DNA of 64,000 nucleotides from Actinomycetales bacterium (GTDB lineage Bacteria; Actinomycetota; Actinomycetes; Actinomycetales; Dermatophilaceae), in contig JADKAO010000001.1 of the NCBI GenBank assembly GCA_016715285.1, positions 62,001 to 126,000 on the forward strand. Reading direction: 5' to 3'. A program made the translations under genes and the position numbers. Below are positions 19,609 through 29,010 of the stretch, piece by piece. Below the pieces are notes generated by a model, which was given only the letters and a program-made list of their open reading frames with translations, made no database searches and was not told the origin of the DNA. How positions within the stretch are numbered: the stretch's first letter is position 1; each line of letters starts with the position of its first letter.

Positions 19609-21057
19609 ATGACGACCAGCCCGCGCCAACTCCGCAACCACATCGGCGGCGAATATGTGGAGGCCGACACCGACGCCCGTCTGGACATCATCAACCCGGC
19701 AACGGCAGGCGTGGTCGCCTCAGCGCCGATCTCGGGTCAGTCCGACGTCGACCGCGCGTATGCCGCTGCTGACGCTGCCTTTGCCGAGTGGGGGCGCTCG
19801 ACGCCTCGCCAGCGACAGGAAGCGATGTTGAAGTTCGCCGACGCGATCGAGGCGCGCGCGGACGAGTTCGTCCAACTCGAGGGCGAAAACACCGGCAAGC
19901 CCAACGCGCTCACGGCGAGCGAAGAAGTGCCGCCGATGCTCGACCAGCTGCGCTTCTTCGCCGGCGCAGCGCGGGTGCTCGAGGGCCGTTCCGCTGGTGA
20001 GTACATGCCGGGTCACACGTCGTGGATTCGGCGCGAGCCGATCGGCGTCATCGGCCAGGTCACCCCGTGGAACTACCCGATGATGATGGCGATCTGGAAG
20101 ATCGGCCCGGCCCTCGCTGCAGGCAACACCATCGTGTTGAAGCCCAGTGACACGACCCCTGAGACCACCCTCTTGTTGGCCGAGATCGCCGCGCCGTTCT
20201 TCCCTGCTGGCACGTTCAACGTCGTCACCGGCGACCGCGACACCGGCCGGATGGTCGTCTCGCACCGCCGCCCCGACATGGTCGCCATCACGGGCTCGGT
20301 GCGCGCTGGCTCGCAGGTCGCGCAGAGCGCGGCCGAGGGCCTCAAGCGGGTCCACCTCGAGCTCGGCGGCAAGGCACCCGTCATCGTCTTCGACGACGCC
20401 GATATTGAGGCGGCGGTCGAAGGCATTGCGATCGGTGGCTACTTCAACGCGGGCCAGGACTGCACGGCGGCGACCCGCGTGCTTGCCGGCCCCGGGATCC
20501 ATGACGACTTCGTCGCGGCGCTCGCGGAATACGCCAAGAACTCAGCCAAGGTCGGTATGCCGGACGACGAGGACGCGCTCTTCGGTCCCGTGAACAACCC
20601 CGGCCAGTTGGAGCGGGTTCAGGGCTTCATTGAGCGTCTCCCAGGCCACGCGACCTTGTCCGCGGGCGGGTCGCGAGTCAGTGCGCTCGGCGACGGGTTC
20701 TTCCTCGAGCCAACGGTGTTGTCTGGCCTGCGTCAGAACGACGAGGCGATCCAAAACGAGATCTTTGGCCCGGTCATCACGGTGCAGCGTTTCTCGGACG
20801 AGGAGGAAGCACTCCGCTGGGCCAATGGGGTCGACTATGGGCTGGCGTCCAGTGTGTGGACCAAAGACTTCGGTCGGGCAATGCGCATGTCGCGCGCGCT
20901 CGACTTCGGATGTGTGTGGATCAACACTCACATTCCGATCGTGGCGGAGATGCCGCACGGGGGATTCAAAAACAGCGGGTACGGCAAGGATCTGTCGATG
21001 TACGGCCTTGAGGACTACACGCGGATCAAGCACGTCATGGCCAATATCGAGTCCTGA
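19609..21057 (+). CDS. Aldehyde dehydrogenase, probable gamma-aminobutyraldehyde dehydrogenase
   Basis: 482 residues from ATG 19609 with GGAGGG at 19599-19604. NAD-binding VTPWNYPMMMAIWK, glutamate in HLELGGKAPVIVFDDADI and catalytic cysteine in YFNAGQDCTAATR near residue 285. The GQDCTA context is that of PatD/YdcW gamma-aminobutyraldehyde dehydrogenases, which oxidise 4-aminobutanal to GABA. First gene of the plus-strand unit leading into potDABC. Substrate is inferred from motif and context. Confidence 0.9.
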   Translation: MTTSPRQLRNHIGGEYVEADTDARLDIINPATAGVVASAPISGQSDVDRAYAAADAAFAEWGRSTPRQRQEAMLKFADAIEARADEFVQLEGENTGKPNALTASEEVPPMLDQLRFFAGAARVLEGRSAGEYMPGHTSWIRREPIGVIGQVTPWNYPMMMAIWKIGPALAAGNTIVLKPSDTTPETTLLLAEIAAPFFPAGTFNVVTGDRDTGRMVVSHRRPDMVAITGSVRAGSQVAQSAAEGLKRVHLELGGKAPVIVFDDADIEAAVEGIAIGGYFNAGQDCTAATRVLAGPGIHDDFVAALAEYAKNSAKVGMPDDEDALFGPVNNPGQLERVQGFIERLPGHATLSAGGSRVSALGDGFFLEPTVLSGLRQNDEAIQNEIFGPVITVQRFSDEEEALRWANGVDYGLASSVWTKDFGRAMRMSRALDFGCVWINTHIPIVAEMPHGGFKNSGYGKDLSMYGLEDYTRIKHVMANIES

Positions 21058-21087
21058 CGTTTCTCACGACCGGAAGGGGATTGGCCG

Positions 21088-22326
21088 ATGAGCCGATTCG
21101 ACAAGCAGCCTGACCCAGCGATGCGACAGCTCGCATCGCTGGCGCGTTCGTCGATGTCTCGACGACAGCTGCTCGGCGGCGCAGGTGCGGGCCTCGCCGC
21201 CCTGGGGTTGGCGGCGTGCGCGCCGCCGGCTCCGCCCTCTGGCGGTAAGGCAGCCGTCAAGCTGCCCGTCGACAAGAGCGCAACGGAAAAGACCGTGGCG
21301 TGGGCGAACTGGACGGCATACCTCGACTATGACGAGGAGGCCAAGAACTATCCGACGCTCGAACAGTTCATCAAGTCAAGTGGGATCACAGCCAGCTATA
21401 CCGAGGACATCGACGACAACGATTCCTACATCAGCAAGGTCAAGCCTCAGCTGCAGGCAACCCCTCCGCAGGACATCAACCGCGACATCATCACCCTGAC
21501 CGACTGGATGGCCAACCGGGTTATCCGCGATCAACTCGTGCAGCCGTTGGACATCATCCGGATGCCCAACGTCGCGCGGATGCTGGAACCACTCAAAGAC
21601 GTGTCGTTCGACCCCGGTCGTCAGTACTCGATCACGTGGCAATCTGGTTTTGCTGGCATTGGCTACGACAAGAGCAAGGTCGGCCGCGAGATCAAGAGCA
21701 TCGCCGATCTGTGGGCACCCGACCTCAAGGGCAAGGTCACCGTCCTGTCGGAATTCCGCGACACCATCGGGCTGATCATGCAGAGTCAAGGCGTCGACAT
21801 CTCAGGTGACTTCACCAAAGACCAGGTCACCAAGGCCATGGACGAGATCACCAAACGCGTCGCAGATGGCAGCATCCGTCGGATCAAGGGCAACTCCTAC
21901 ATGGAGGACCTCAAGTCGGGCAACGCGATCGCGGGCATCGTCTGGAGCGGCGACATGTACATCCTGCGGGCCGAGACGGAGAACGAAAACTGGGAGTTCA
22001 TCATCCCTGACTCCGGCGGCACTCTCTGGAGCGACAACATGATGATCCCGATTACGTCAACGCACCGGAAGAACGCGATGGCGCTGATGAACTACTACTA
22101 CCAGCCGGATGTTGCCGCGCAGGTAGCGGCGTTCGTCAACTACGTCTGCCCTGTGCAGGGCGCACAAGAGGAAATGGTCAAGATCGACCCTAAACTTGCC
22201 GAGAGCCCCCTCATCTTCCCGACTGAACAGTGGATCAAGGAAAAGAAGATCCAAGGTTTCCGGGCGCTTGAGCCGCAGGAAGACGCGGACTACTCCGCGA
22301 TGTGGGCAAAGGTGGTGGGCAACTGA
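21088..22326 (+). CDS. potD: Polyamine ABC transporter substrate-binding lipoprotein (PotD/PotF-like)
   Basis: 412 residues. The N-terminus has a Tat-like motif, SRRQLLGG, followed by a hydrophobic stretch and lipobox LAAC, so export is folded and lipid-anchored. The mature part is a type 2 periplasmic binding fold with WANWTAYLDYD and LWAPDLKGKVTVLSE, typical of spermidine/putrescine binders. ATG with GGAAGGGG upstream. Its stop overlaps the start of the ATPase gene. It delivers polyamine to PotABC. Confidence 0.9.
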   Translation: MSRFDKQPDPAMRQLASLARSSMSRRQLLGGAGAGLAALGLAACAPPAPPSGGKAAVKLPVDKSATEKTVAWANWTAYLDYDEEAKNYPTLEQFIKSSGITASYTEDIDDNDSYISKVKPQLQATPPQDINRDIITLTDWMANRVIRDQLVQPLDIIRMPNVARMLEPLKDVSFDPGRQYSITWQSGFAGIGYDKSKVGREIKSIADLWAPDLKGKVTVLSEFRDTIGLIMQSQGVDISGDFTKDQVTKAMDEITKRVADGSIRRIKGNSYMEDLKSGNAIAGIVWSGDMYILRAETENENWEFIIPDSGGTLWSDNMMIPITSTHRKNAMALMNYYYQPDVAAQVAAFVNYVCPVQGAQEEMVKIDPKLAESPLIFPTEQWIKEKKIQGFRALEPQEDADYSAMWAKVVGN

Positions 22327-23450
22327 TGGGTATCTTCTCCAAGTCAACAGGCGGCTTCCGCGAGGCCAAGGGCGACCTGATCCTCGAGAACGTCACCAAG
22401 AGCTTCGCGACCTTCACCGCTGTCGACGACTTGTCGTTGACCGTCCCACGAGGCTCGTTCTTTGCTCTGCTCGGTCCCTCCGGGTGTGGCAAAACGACGA
22501 CTCTGCGGATGGTCGCTGGCCTTGAGCAACCAACGGCTGGGCGAGTCAAGATCGGCTCGACCGATCTCACCGGGTCACGGCCCTACGAGCGGCCGGTCAA
22601 CACGGTGTTCCAGTCCTATGCGCTCTTCCCGCACCTGACGGTGCGCGACAACGTCGCCTTCGGCCCCAAGCGTCGCGGTGTCGCCGACGCGGTTGCCGAA
22701 GCCAACAAAACCCTGGAGCTGGTTCAGCTGTCGCACCTCGCCGACCGAAAGCCGACCCAGCTCTCTGGTGGGCAGCAACAGCGGGTCGCCGTCGCGCGGG
22801 CTTTGGTGAACCACCCCGAGGTGCTCCTGCTTGACGAACCGCTCGGTGCGCTTGACCTCAAGCTCCGCAGGGAGATGCAAGTCGAGCTCAAGCGAATCCA
22901 AATGGAGGTCGGGCTCACCTTCGTTCACGTCACCCACGACCAGGAAGAAGCCATGACCATGGCCGACACCGTCGCGGTGATGAACCTCGGCAAGATCGAG
23001 CAAATGGGGGCGCCTGAGGTCCTCTACGACCTGCCGCGGACGAAGTTCGTCGCGAACTTCCTCGGCCAGTCCAACCTTCTCCACGGCACGGTCCAGGGCA
23101 CTGACGGTGACTCCGTCGTCATCGGGTCGGGCGACCACAAGGTCAAGGTTCGGCAAGCCCGGATGGCCACCGGTGAAGGTGGCGAAGCCATCTTCGGGGT
23201 CCGGCCGGAGAAGACCCGGATCCACGACACTGACCCTGGACCGCAGTTGTCGGGTGCAAGCATCGGCCCGGGCACCCTGCTCGACGTCTCCTTCAGCGGT
23301 GTTGCCACCCAGTACCTCGTGGAGATCCCGGGTGTTGGACGCTGGGCGGTCTACGAGCAGAACCTCGACCTCGACCGGATCGACAACAAGCCCGGTGACC
23401 AGGTCTGGATCTCGTGGAACCCCGGCCACGCCTTCGGAGTCCGGTCATGA
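22326..23450 (+). CDS. potA: Polyamine ABC transporter ATP-binding protein
   Basis: 374 residues from the ATG at 22326, overlapping the potD TGA by one base. Walker A GPSGCGKTT near residue 52, signature LSGGQQQRVAVARAL near 145, Walker B LLLDEPLGALD, and a C-terminal TOBE region (HGTVQGTDGDSVVIGSG, VFGVRPEK-like) as in PotA/MalK-type importers. It powers polyamine import with PotB and PotC. The stop overlaps potB in an ATGA. Confidence 0.94.
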   Translation: MGIFSKSTGGFREAKGDLILENVTKSFATFTAVDDLSLTVPRGSFFALLGPSGCGKTTTLRMVAGLEQPTAGRVKIGSTDLTGSRPYERPVNTVFQSYALFPHLTVRDNVAFGPKRRGVADAVAEANKTLELVQLSHLADRKPTQLSGGQQQRVAVARALVNHPEVLLLDEPLGALDLKLRREMQVELKRIQMEVGLTFVHVTHDQEEAMTMADTVAVMNLGKIEQMGAPEVLYDLPRTKFVANFLGQSNLLHGTVQGTDGDSVVIGSGDHKVKVRQARMATGEGGEAIFGVRPEKTRIHDTDPGPQLSGASIGPGTLLDVSFSGVATQYLVEIPGVGRWAVYEQNLDLDRIDNKPGDQVWISWNPGHAFGVRS

Positions 23451-24370
23451 GTGCACTCGCTCACCTCGGGTCAACGGGGGGAGGTGCACAGGCACCTGGT
23501 GGAGCGGCCCCCGAGCCCACCAAGAAGGGTGGGTTCACGGCATACCTGCTGCTCTTGCCGGGCGTGCTCTGGCTACTCGTCTTCTTCGTCGCGCCCATGG
23601 TGCAGTTGGCGGCGGTGTCGCTGCAGTCGCAGTTCCCGGGCTACCCGGGTTACTACTACCGCGACGTCAACTTCGGCAGCTACCTCACCGCGATTACGGA
23701 GTATCTGCCGCACTTCGGTCGGTCCCTCTTGTTTGCGGGTGCGGCCACGCTGTTCGCGTTCGTGCTCGCCTATCCGCTGGCGTATGCGATGGCCTTCAAA
23801 GCCGGCAAGTGGCGGGGCGTCATGATGATTTGCGTCATCGCGCCGTTCTTCACATCGTTCATCCTCCGCACCGTGGCGTGGCGCCAGATCCTGGCCGATG
23901 AGGGGCCGATCGCGTCAACGCTGCGGTTCTTGCATCTCCTCCCAGGCGGTCACATCACGGAGACCTGGGTGGCGGTGGTTGCAGGGTTGACCTACAACTT
24001 CCTGCCGTTCATGGTCCTGCCGATCTATGCCTCGCTGGAGCGGGCCGATCCGAAGATCATCGAGGCAGGCGGCGACCTTTACGCCAATGGCCTGACGACC
24101 TTCCGTCGGGTCACCCTGCCGATGTCAATGCCGGGCGTGCTTGCTGGCACCTTGCTGACCTTCATCCCGGCCGCAGGTGACTACGTCAACGCCGAACTGC
24201 TCGGGTCGGACACGTCAACCAAAATGGTCGGCAACGTCATCGAGAGCCAGTTCTTCAAGGTGCTCGGTGGCTTCCCGGTCGCCGCGGCGTTGTCCTTCAC
24301 CTTGATGGCCGTGATCCTCGCGCTCGTATTCCTCTATGTGCGCCGCTACGGGACGGAGGAACTCCTGTGA
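23447..24370 (+). CDS. potB: Polyamine ABC transporter permease PotB
   Basis: 307 residues: a Gly/Ala/Pro-rich cytosolic start, then six membrane segments. The EAA loop is visible as IIEAGGDLYANGLTTFRRV near residue 203, which contacts the ATPase. The long periplasmic loop after the first segment fits PotB. ATG overlaps the potA stop (ATGA) and the stop overlaps potC, so the three are translationally coupled. Confidence 0.93.
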   Translation: MSALAHLGSTGGGAQAPGGAAPEPTKKGGFTAYLLLLPGVLWLLVFFVAPMVQLAAVSLQSQFPGYPGYYYRDVNFGSYLTAITEYLPHFGRSLLFAGAATLFAFVLAYPLAYAMAFKAGKWRGVMMICVIAPFFTSFILRTVAWRQILADEGPIASTLRFLHLLPGGHITETWVAVVAGLTYNFLPFMVLPIYASLERADPKIIEAGGDLYANGLTTFRRVTLPMSMPGVLAGTLLTFIPAAGDYVNAELLGSDTSTKMVGNVIESQFFKVLGGFPVAAALSFTLMAVILALVFLYVRRYGTEELL

Positions 24371-25197
24371 CTACTGGACAGCGGATCCGCTTTTGGATCT
24401 CGGACCACATCGTCATGCTCGTGGCGCTCTTCGTTCTCCTATACCTCTTCTTGCCGGTTGCCTACACGTTCGCCTTCTCGTTCAATAACTACAAGAAGTC
24501 GAACATCTCGTGGAACCCGGAAGGCTCGCCGACCCTGGATCACTGGCAAAACCCGTGCGGGCCAGCGGGAATCTGCGACGCGCTCACGACGTCCATTACT
24601 GTCGGCGGCATTGCGACCTTGGTGGCGACCTTCCTCGGGACGCTATTGGCATTCGCACTCGTGCGCTATCGCTTCAAGGGCCGCGGGGTCGGCAACATCC
24701 TCGTGTTCATCCCGATGGCAACGCCCGAGATCGTGCTTGGCGCCTCGCTGCTGACCCTCTTCGTCCAGGGTTTCTCACAGTTCGGGCTCAAGCTCGGTTT
24801 TTGGACGATCGTGCTCGCGCACATCATGTTCTGTTTGAGCTTCGTGGTGGTCACGGTCAAGGCGCGCCTGCAGAGTCTCGATCCACGACTGGAAGAAGCA
24901 GCTGCGGACCTGTATGCCGATTCGTTCAGTTCGTTCTGGAAGGTCACCTTCCCGCTCGTCCTGCCAGGCATTGTGTCAGCTGCCCTGCTGTCGTTCTCGC
25001 TGTCGTTCGACGACTTCATCATCACGAACTTCGTCTCAGGTGACACATCGACCTTCCCGAAGTACGTCTATGTGTCCTACCTCCGTGGCATTCCCGCGCA
25101 AGCCAACGTCATCGGTTTCTCGATGTTTGTCATTGCGGTTGCGCTCGTCGTGCTGGGCCAAGTCATCGGCTCTCGTCGGCGCTCACCTGTCAAATAA
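24367..25197 (+). CDS. potC: Polyamine ABC transporter permease PotC
   Basis: 276 residues with six hydrophobic segments. EAA loop LEEAAADLYADSFSSFWKV near residue 177, and the FSLSFDDFIITNFVSG stretch typical of PotC/PotI. GTG start overlapping the potB TGA. It forms the translocation pore with PotB. A gap of 31 nt separates it from the saccharopine dehydrogenase-like gene, so the operon probably continues. Confidence 0.93.
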   Translation: MTTGQRIRFWISDHIVMLVALFVLLYLFLPVAYTFAFSFNNYKKSNISWNPEGSPTLDHWQNPCGPAGICDALTTSITVGGIATLVATFLGTLLAFALVRYRFKGRGVGNILVFIPMATPEIVLGASLLTLFVQGFSQFGLKLGFWTIVLAHIMFCLSFVVVTVKARLQSLDPRLEEAAADLYADSFSSFWKVTFPLVLPGIVSAALLSFSLSFDDFIITNFVSGDTSTFPKYVYVSYLRGIPAQANVIGFSMFVIAVALVVLGQVIGSRRRSPVK

Positions 25198-25228
25198 CTT
25201 CTCACCCAGGAAAGCGGATTGATAGCTC

Positions 25229-26539
25229 GTGCGGATCCTCATGATCGGATCAGGCGGTGTCGGTGACGCCGCTGCGCGAATCGCCGTGGAACGCGATTTC
25301 TTCGAAGCGCTCGTCGTCGCGGATTACGACCTAGGGCGTGCGGAGGCCACCGTTGCGGCGGCCTCCGCACGCCGGCCCGGCGAAAGCCGACTGGTCGCGG
25401 CATACGTGGACGCCTCAGATCCTGAGTCGGTGGCAGCCCTAGCCCGCGAGCACCGGGCGACTCACGTCTTTAACGCCGTGGACCCGCGGTTCGTCATGCC
25501 GATCTTCACCGGTGCCCGCGCCGCGGGCGCCCACTACCTCGACATGGCGATGTCACTGTCCAAGCGGCACCCCGAGCGGCCCTACGAACTCACCGGAGTC
25601 ATGCTCGGCCAGGAGCAGTTCGACCAGGCAGCGCAATGGGAGCAGGATGGTCTCCTCGCTCTCGTCGGCATCGGTGTCGAACCGGGCCTCTCCGACGTTT
25701 TTGCCCGGTATGCCGCCGACCACCTCTTCAGCGAGATCGATGAACTCGGCACGCGAGACGGTGCCAACCTCGTCGTACGCGACGAGGAGGGCAACGAGAT
25801 CTTTGCCCCTGGCTTCTCGATCTGGACCGTGATCGAAGAGTGCCTCAATCCGCCGCTCATCTGGGAAGAAGGCGCTGGCTGGCGCACGACCCCGCCGTTC
25901 AGCGAGCCGGAGTTTTTTGACTTCCCCGAGGGCATCGGACCCGTTGAGTGCGTGAACGTCGAGCATGAGGAAGTCGTGCTCATGCCGCGCTGGGTCAAGG
26001 CCAAGAAGGTCACCTTCAAATACGGCCTCGGCGAGCAGATGATTGGCATTTTGCGGACGCTCCACGATCTCGGCCTCGACTCGACCTCGAAGGTCAACGT
26101 CAAGGGCGTGCAGGTCTCGCCGCGTGATGTCGTGGCTGCGTGCCTGCCCGATCCGGCGACCATCGGCCCACGGATGACTGGCAAAACCTGTGCGGGACTG
26201 TGGGTGACGGGCACGGGCCGCGACGGCGAGCCGCGCGCGACCTACCTCTATCACGTCGTCGACAACGAGTGGACGATGCGTGAATACGGCGCCCAGTGCG
26301 TCGTCTGGCAAACCGCGATCAACCCGATTGTTGCCCTCGAACTCCTCGCCACCGGGGTGTGGTCAGGTGCTGGCGTCCTCGGCCCGGAGGCCTTCGACGC
26401 GGTGCCCTTCCTCGACCTGCTCGCGGCCCCCAAACCGCACGGTTACGCCTCGTCGTGGGGGATGGAAGACCGTGACCCAGCAGCGACATCGGCGACCTCA
26501 CCGTCGAGCGACCACCCCACCGACGACGCGGCTGCCTAG
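25229..26539 (+). CDS. Saccharopine dehydrogenase-like NAD(P)-binding oxidoreductase
   Basis: 436 residues. The N-terminal Rossmann motif is MIGSGGVGDAAARIA near residue 5, followed by an ADYD acidic strand end. The C-terminal domain is of the Lys9/saccharopine dehydrogenase type (ALVGIGVEPGLSDVFARYA). Relatives include carboxynorspermidine and homospermidine-related enzymes. Set between potC and agmatinase, it probably acts on an amine-carboxylate adduct or polyamine intermediate, but the reaction is unknown. GTG start with AGGAAAG upstream. The C-terminal tail of about 25 residues is low-complexity. Confidence 0.82.
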   Translation: MRILMIGSGGVGDAAARIAVERDFFEALVVADYDLGRAEATVAAASARRPGESRLVAAYVDASDPESVAALAREHRATHVFNAVDPRFVMPIFTGARAAGAHYLDMAMSLSKRHPERPYELTGVMLGQEQFDQAAQWEQDGLLALVGIGVEPGLSDVFARYAADHLFSEIDELGTRDGANLVVRDEEGNEIFAPGFSIWTVIEECLNPPLIWEEGAGWRTTPPFSEPEFFDFPEGIGPVECVNVEHEEVVLMPRWVKAKKVTFKYGLGEQMIGILRTLHDLGLDSTSKVNVKGVQVSPRDVVAACLPDPATIGPRMTGKTCAGLWVTGTGRDGEPRATYLYHVVDNEWTMREYGAQCVVWQTAINPIVALELLATGVWSGAGVLGPEAFDAVPFLDLLAAPKPHGYASSWGMEDRDPAATSATSPSSDHPTDDAAA

Positions 26540-26548
26540 GTCACCTCG

Positions 26549-27598
26549 ATGGCCCGCTACGGCGCTCAGTTCGGTCCCGACGTCACCTTCCTCGGGGTGC
26601 CGCGCTGCGACCTGACCGACCCGAGCTCGTATGCCGGCGCGGACGTCGTGATTCTCGGCGCGCCCTTCGATGGCGGCACGTCGCATCGTGCCGGCACGCG
26701 TTTTGGTCCGCAGGCAATCCGGACCACGGACTATTTGGGTCATGACGGGTCGCGGCCATCGCTCGCCTTGCGGGTCGACGCGCTCCAAGACCTGCGGGTG
26801 CTCGATGCGGGCGATATCGAAATGCCCCCAGGGCACATCGAACGCTCGCTCGGTGCCCTGGAGACTGCGGTCGAGCAGGTATGCCGTGCCGGCGCCATTC
26901 CCGTGGTCCTCGGCGGCGACCACTCGATTGCGTATGCCGATGCGCGGGGAGCGGCCAATGTCCTTGGCGCGGGCCGGGTTTCGATGCTGCACTTTGACGC
27001 TCATGCCGACACAGGCGACATCGAGTTCGGGTCGCTGTGGGGACACGGGCAACCCATGCGTCGGCTCATCGAGTCCGGGGCCTTGCGCGGGGATCGCTTC
27101 CTGCAGATTGGGCTGCGGGGCTACTGGCCGGGACCAGAGACTCTGGCATGGATGGCCGATCAGGGCATGCGCTCCTATGAGATGACCGAGATCGGAGTGC
27201 GCGGCTTGCAGCCGTGTCTCACCGAGGCTTTCGGAATCGCGACCGACGACTGCGAGGGCGTCTTCCTCTCGGTTGACATCGACGTCTGCGACCCCGGTCA
27301 TGCCCCTGGCACCGGAACGCCCGAGCCGGGCGGTTTATCCTCACGCGAACTCCTCGACTCGGTCCGGCGGATTTGCCTTGAGCTACCCGTCGTGGGCATC
27401 GATGTCGTCGAGGTCAGCCCGCCCTACGATCACGCTGATATCACCGCAGCGCTGGCAAATAGAGTGGTCCTCGAGGCCCTGTCTGCCATTGCGCGGCGGC
27501 GACGCGACGCGGCATACGGGACCGTTTGGGACCCGAGCACCCCCTTGCTGCACGACCGGACGACGCCACACTCGCACCCACAGGAGCCGACATCATGA
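26549..27598 (+). CDS. speB: Agmatinase / ureohydrolase family protein
   Basis: 349 residues. Manganese ligands are in GGDHS near residue 129, HFDAHAD near 149 and SVDIDVCDP near 243, all intact. It hydrolyses agmatine, or a related guanidino compound, to putrescine and urea. The neighbours (polyamine uptake and the putrescine-to-succinate enzymes) favour agmatinase over arginase or guanidinobutyrase, though guanidinobutyrase would also fit next to gabT. The stop overlaps the gabT start in an ATGA. Confidence 0.86.
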   Translation: MARYGAQFGPDVTFLGVPRCDLTDPSSYAGADVVILGAPFDGGTSHRAGTRFGPQAIRTTDYLGHDGSRPSLALRVDALQDLRVLDAGDIEMPPGHIERSLGALETAVEQVCRAGAIPVVLGGDHSIAYADARGAANVLGAGRVSMLHFDAHADTGDIEFGSLWGHGQPMRRLIESGALRGDRFLQIGLRGYWPGPETLAWMADQGMRSYEMTEIGVRGLQPCLTEAFGIATDDCEGVFLSVDIDVCDPGHAPGTGTPEPGGLSSRELLDSVRRICLELPVVGIDVVEVSPPYDHADITAALANRVVLEALSAIARRRRDAAYGTVWDPSTPLLHDRTTPHSHPQEPTS

Positions 27599-28938
27599 CC
27601 GCCCAACCCATCGAGCAGCACCGCGTCCTCAAGACCGCGATCCCCGGACCGCGCTCCCAGGCGCTGCAGGCGCGCAAGCTCGCGTCGGTGTCCGCGGGCG
27701 TGAGCACGGGGCTGCCGATCTATGTCGAGCGGGGGGCGGGCGGCATCCTCGTCGACGCTGACGGCAACCAGCTCATCGACTTCGGTTCGGGCATCGCGGT
27801 GACGAGTGTCGGCAATGGTGCGCCGCGCGTGATCGAGGCGGTGCAGCGGCAGATCGCCGACTTCACCCACACGTGCTTCATGGTCAACCCATATGAGGAA
27901 TACGTCGAGGTCTGCGAGAAGCTCAACGAGCTCACGCCCGGTGACCACGACAAGCGGACGGCGCTATTCAACTCCGGCGCTGAAGCAGTCGAAAACGCGG
28001 TCAAGGTCGCGCGGCATTACACCGGCAAGGACGGGATCGTCGCGTTCGACCACGCCTACCACGGGCGCACCAACCTCACCCTCGCGATGACCGCCAAGAA
28101 CATGCCCTACAAGCACAAGTTCGGCCCGTTTGCGAGCGAGCTTTACCGGGTGCCGATGGCCTACCCCTACCGCTGGCCGGGCGGTCCGCAGCACTGCGCG
28201 GACGAGGCGTTCAGCTACATCATCGACCAGATCCACGCCCAGATCGGTGAGGAGAACACGGCCGCCGTCATCATCGAGCCGATCCAAGGCGAGGGCGGGT
28301 TCATCGTCCCGCCGGCGGGCTTCCTCAAGCAGCTGAGCGAGTGGTGCACGGCTAACAACATCCTGTTTATCGCTGACGAAGTGCAGTCCGGCTTCTGCCG
28401 CAGTGGTGACTGGTTCGCCAGTGACTTCGAGGGGATCGTGCCGGACCTCATCACGACTGCGAAAGGCATTGCGGGCGGTATGCCGTTGTCTGCCGTCACG
28501 GGACGCGCGGACATCATGGACACGATCCACCCCGGTGGGCTGGGCGGAACATATGGCGGCAACCCGGTCGCGTGCGCCGCGGCGCTGGCGTCGATCGAGA
28601 CCATGGAGGAGGAGAACCTCATTCAGCGGGCACGTGACATCGAGGCCATTCTTAAGGGGCGACTTGAGCAGTTGGCCGCGAAATACGACGAAGTGGGTGA
28701 GATCCGAGGCCGCGGCGCGATGATCGCAATGGAACTCGTCACCGACCGCGAGACGAAGGAACCAGCGGCAGCGTTGACTGCCGCGATCAACAAGGCATGC
28801 CACGAACGTGGCCTCGTGACCTTGACCTGCGGCACGCTGGGCAATGTATTCCGGTTCTTGCCGCCGCTGTCCATGGGTGACGACCTGCTCAATGAGGGCT
28901 TGGACATCCTCGACGAGGCGTTTGCTGCGTCGGTCTGA
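27595..28938 (+). CDS. gabT: 4-aminobutyrate aminotransferase
   Basis: 447 residues, class III aminotransferase, from the ATG at 27595 that overlaps the agmatinase TGA; AGGAG lies about ten bases upstream. PLP lysine in ITTAKGIAGGMPLSAVTGR near residue 295, aspartate in IADEVQSGFCRSGDW and FNSGAEAVENAVKVAR for cofactor binding. Transfers the amino group of GABA to 2-oxoglutarate giving succinate semialdehyde, which GabD downstream oxidises. Confidence 0.94.
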   Translation: MTAQPIEQHRVLKTAIPGPRSQALQARKLASVSAGVSTGLPIYVERGAGGILVDADGNQLIDFGSGIAVTSVGNGAPRVIEAVQRQIADFTHTCFMVNPYEEYVEVCEKLNELTPGDHDKRTALFNSGAEAVENAVKVARHYTGKDGIVAFDHAYHGRTNLTLAMTAKNMPYKHKFGPFASELYRVPMAYPYRWPGGPQHCADEAFSYIIDQIHAQIGEENTAAVIIEPIQGEGGFIVPPAGFLKQLSEWCTANNILFIADEVQSGFCRSGDWFASDFEGIVPDLITTAKGIAGGMPLSAVTGRADIMDTIHPGGLGGTYGGNPVACAAALASIETMEEENLIQRARDIEAILKGRLEQLAAKYDEVGEIRGRGAMIAMELVTDRETKEPAAALTAAINKACHERGLVTLTCGTLGNVFRFLPPLSMGDDLLNEGLDILDEAFAASV

Positions 28939-29010
28939 GGCCGCCGCTGCGCTGTGCTGACTGACTCAATCTCTTTGTGCTGTAGCTGTTTTCGATAGGA
29001 CGTGGACTTC

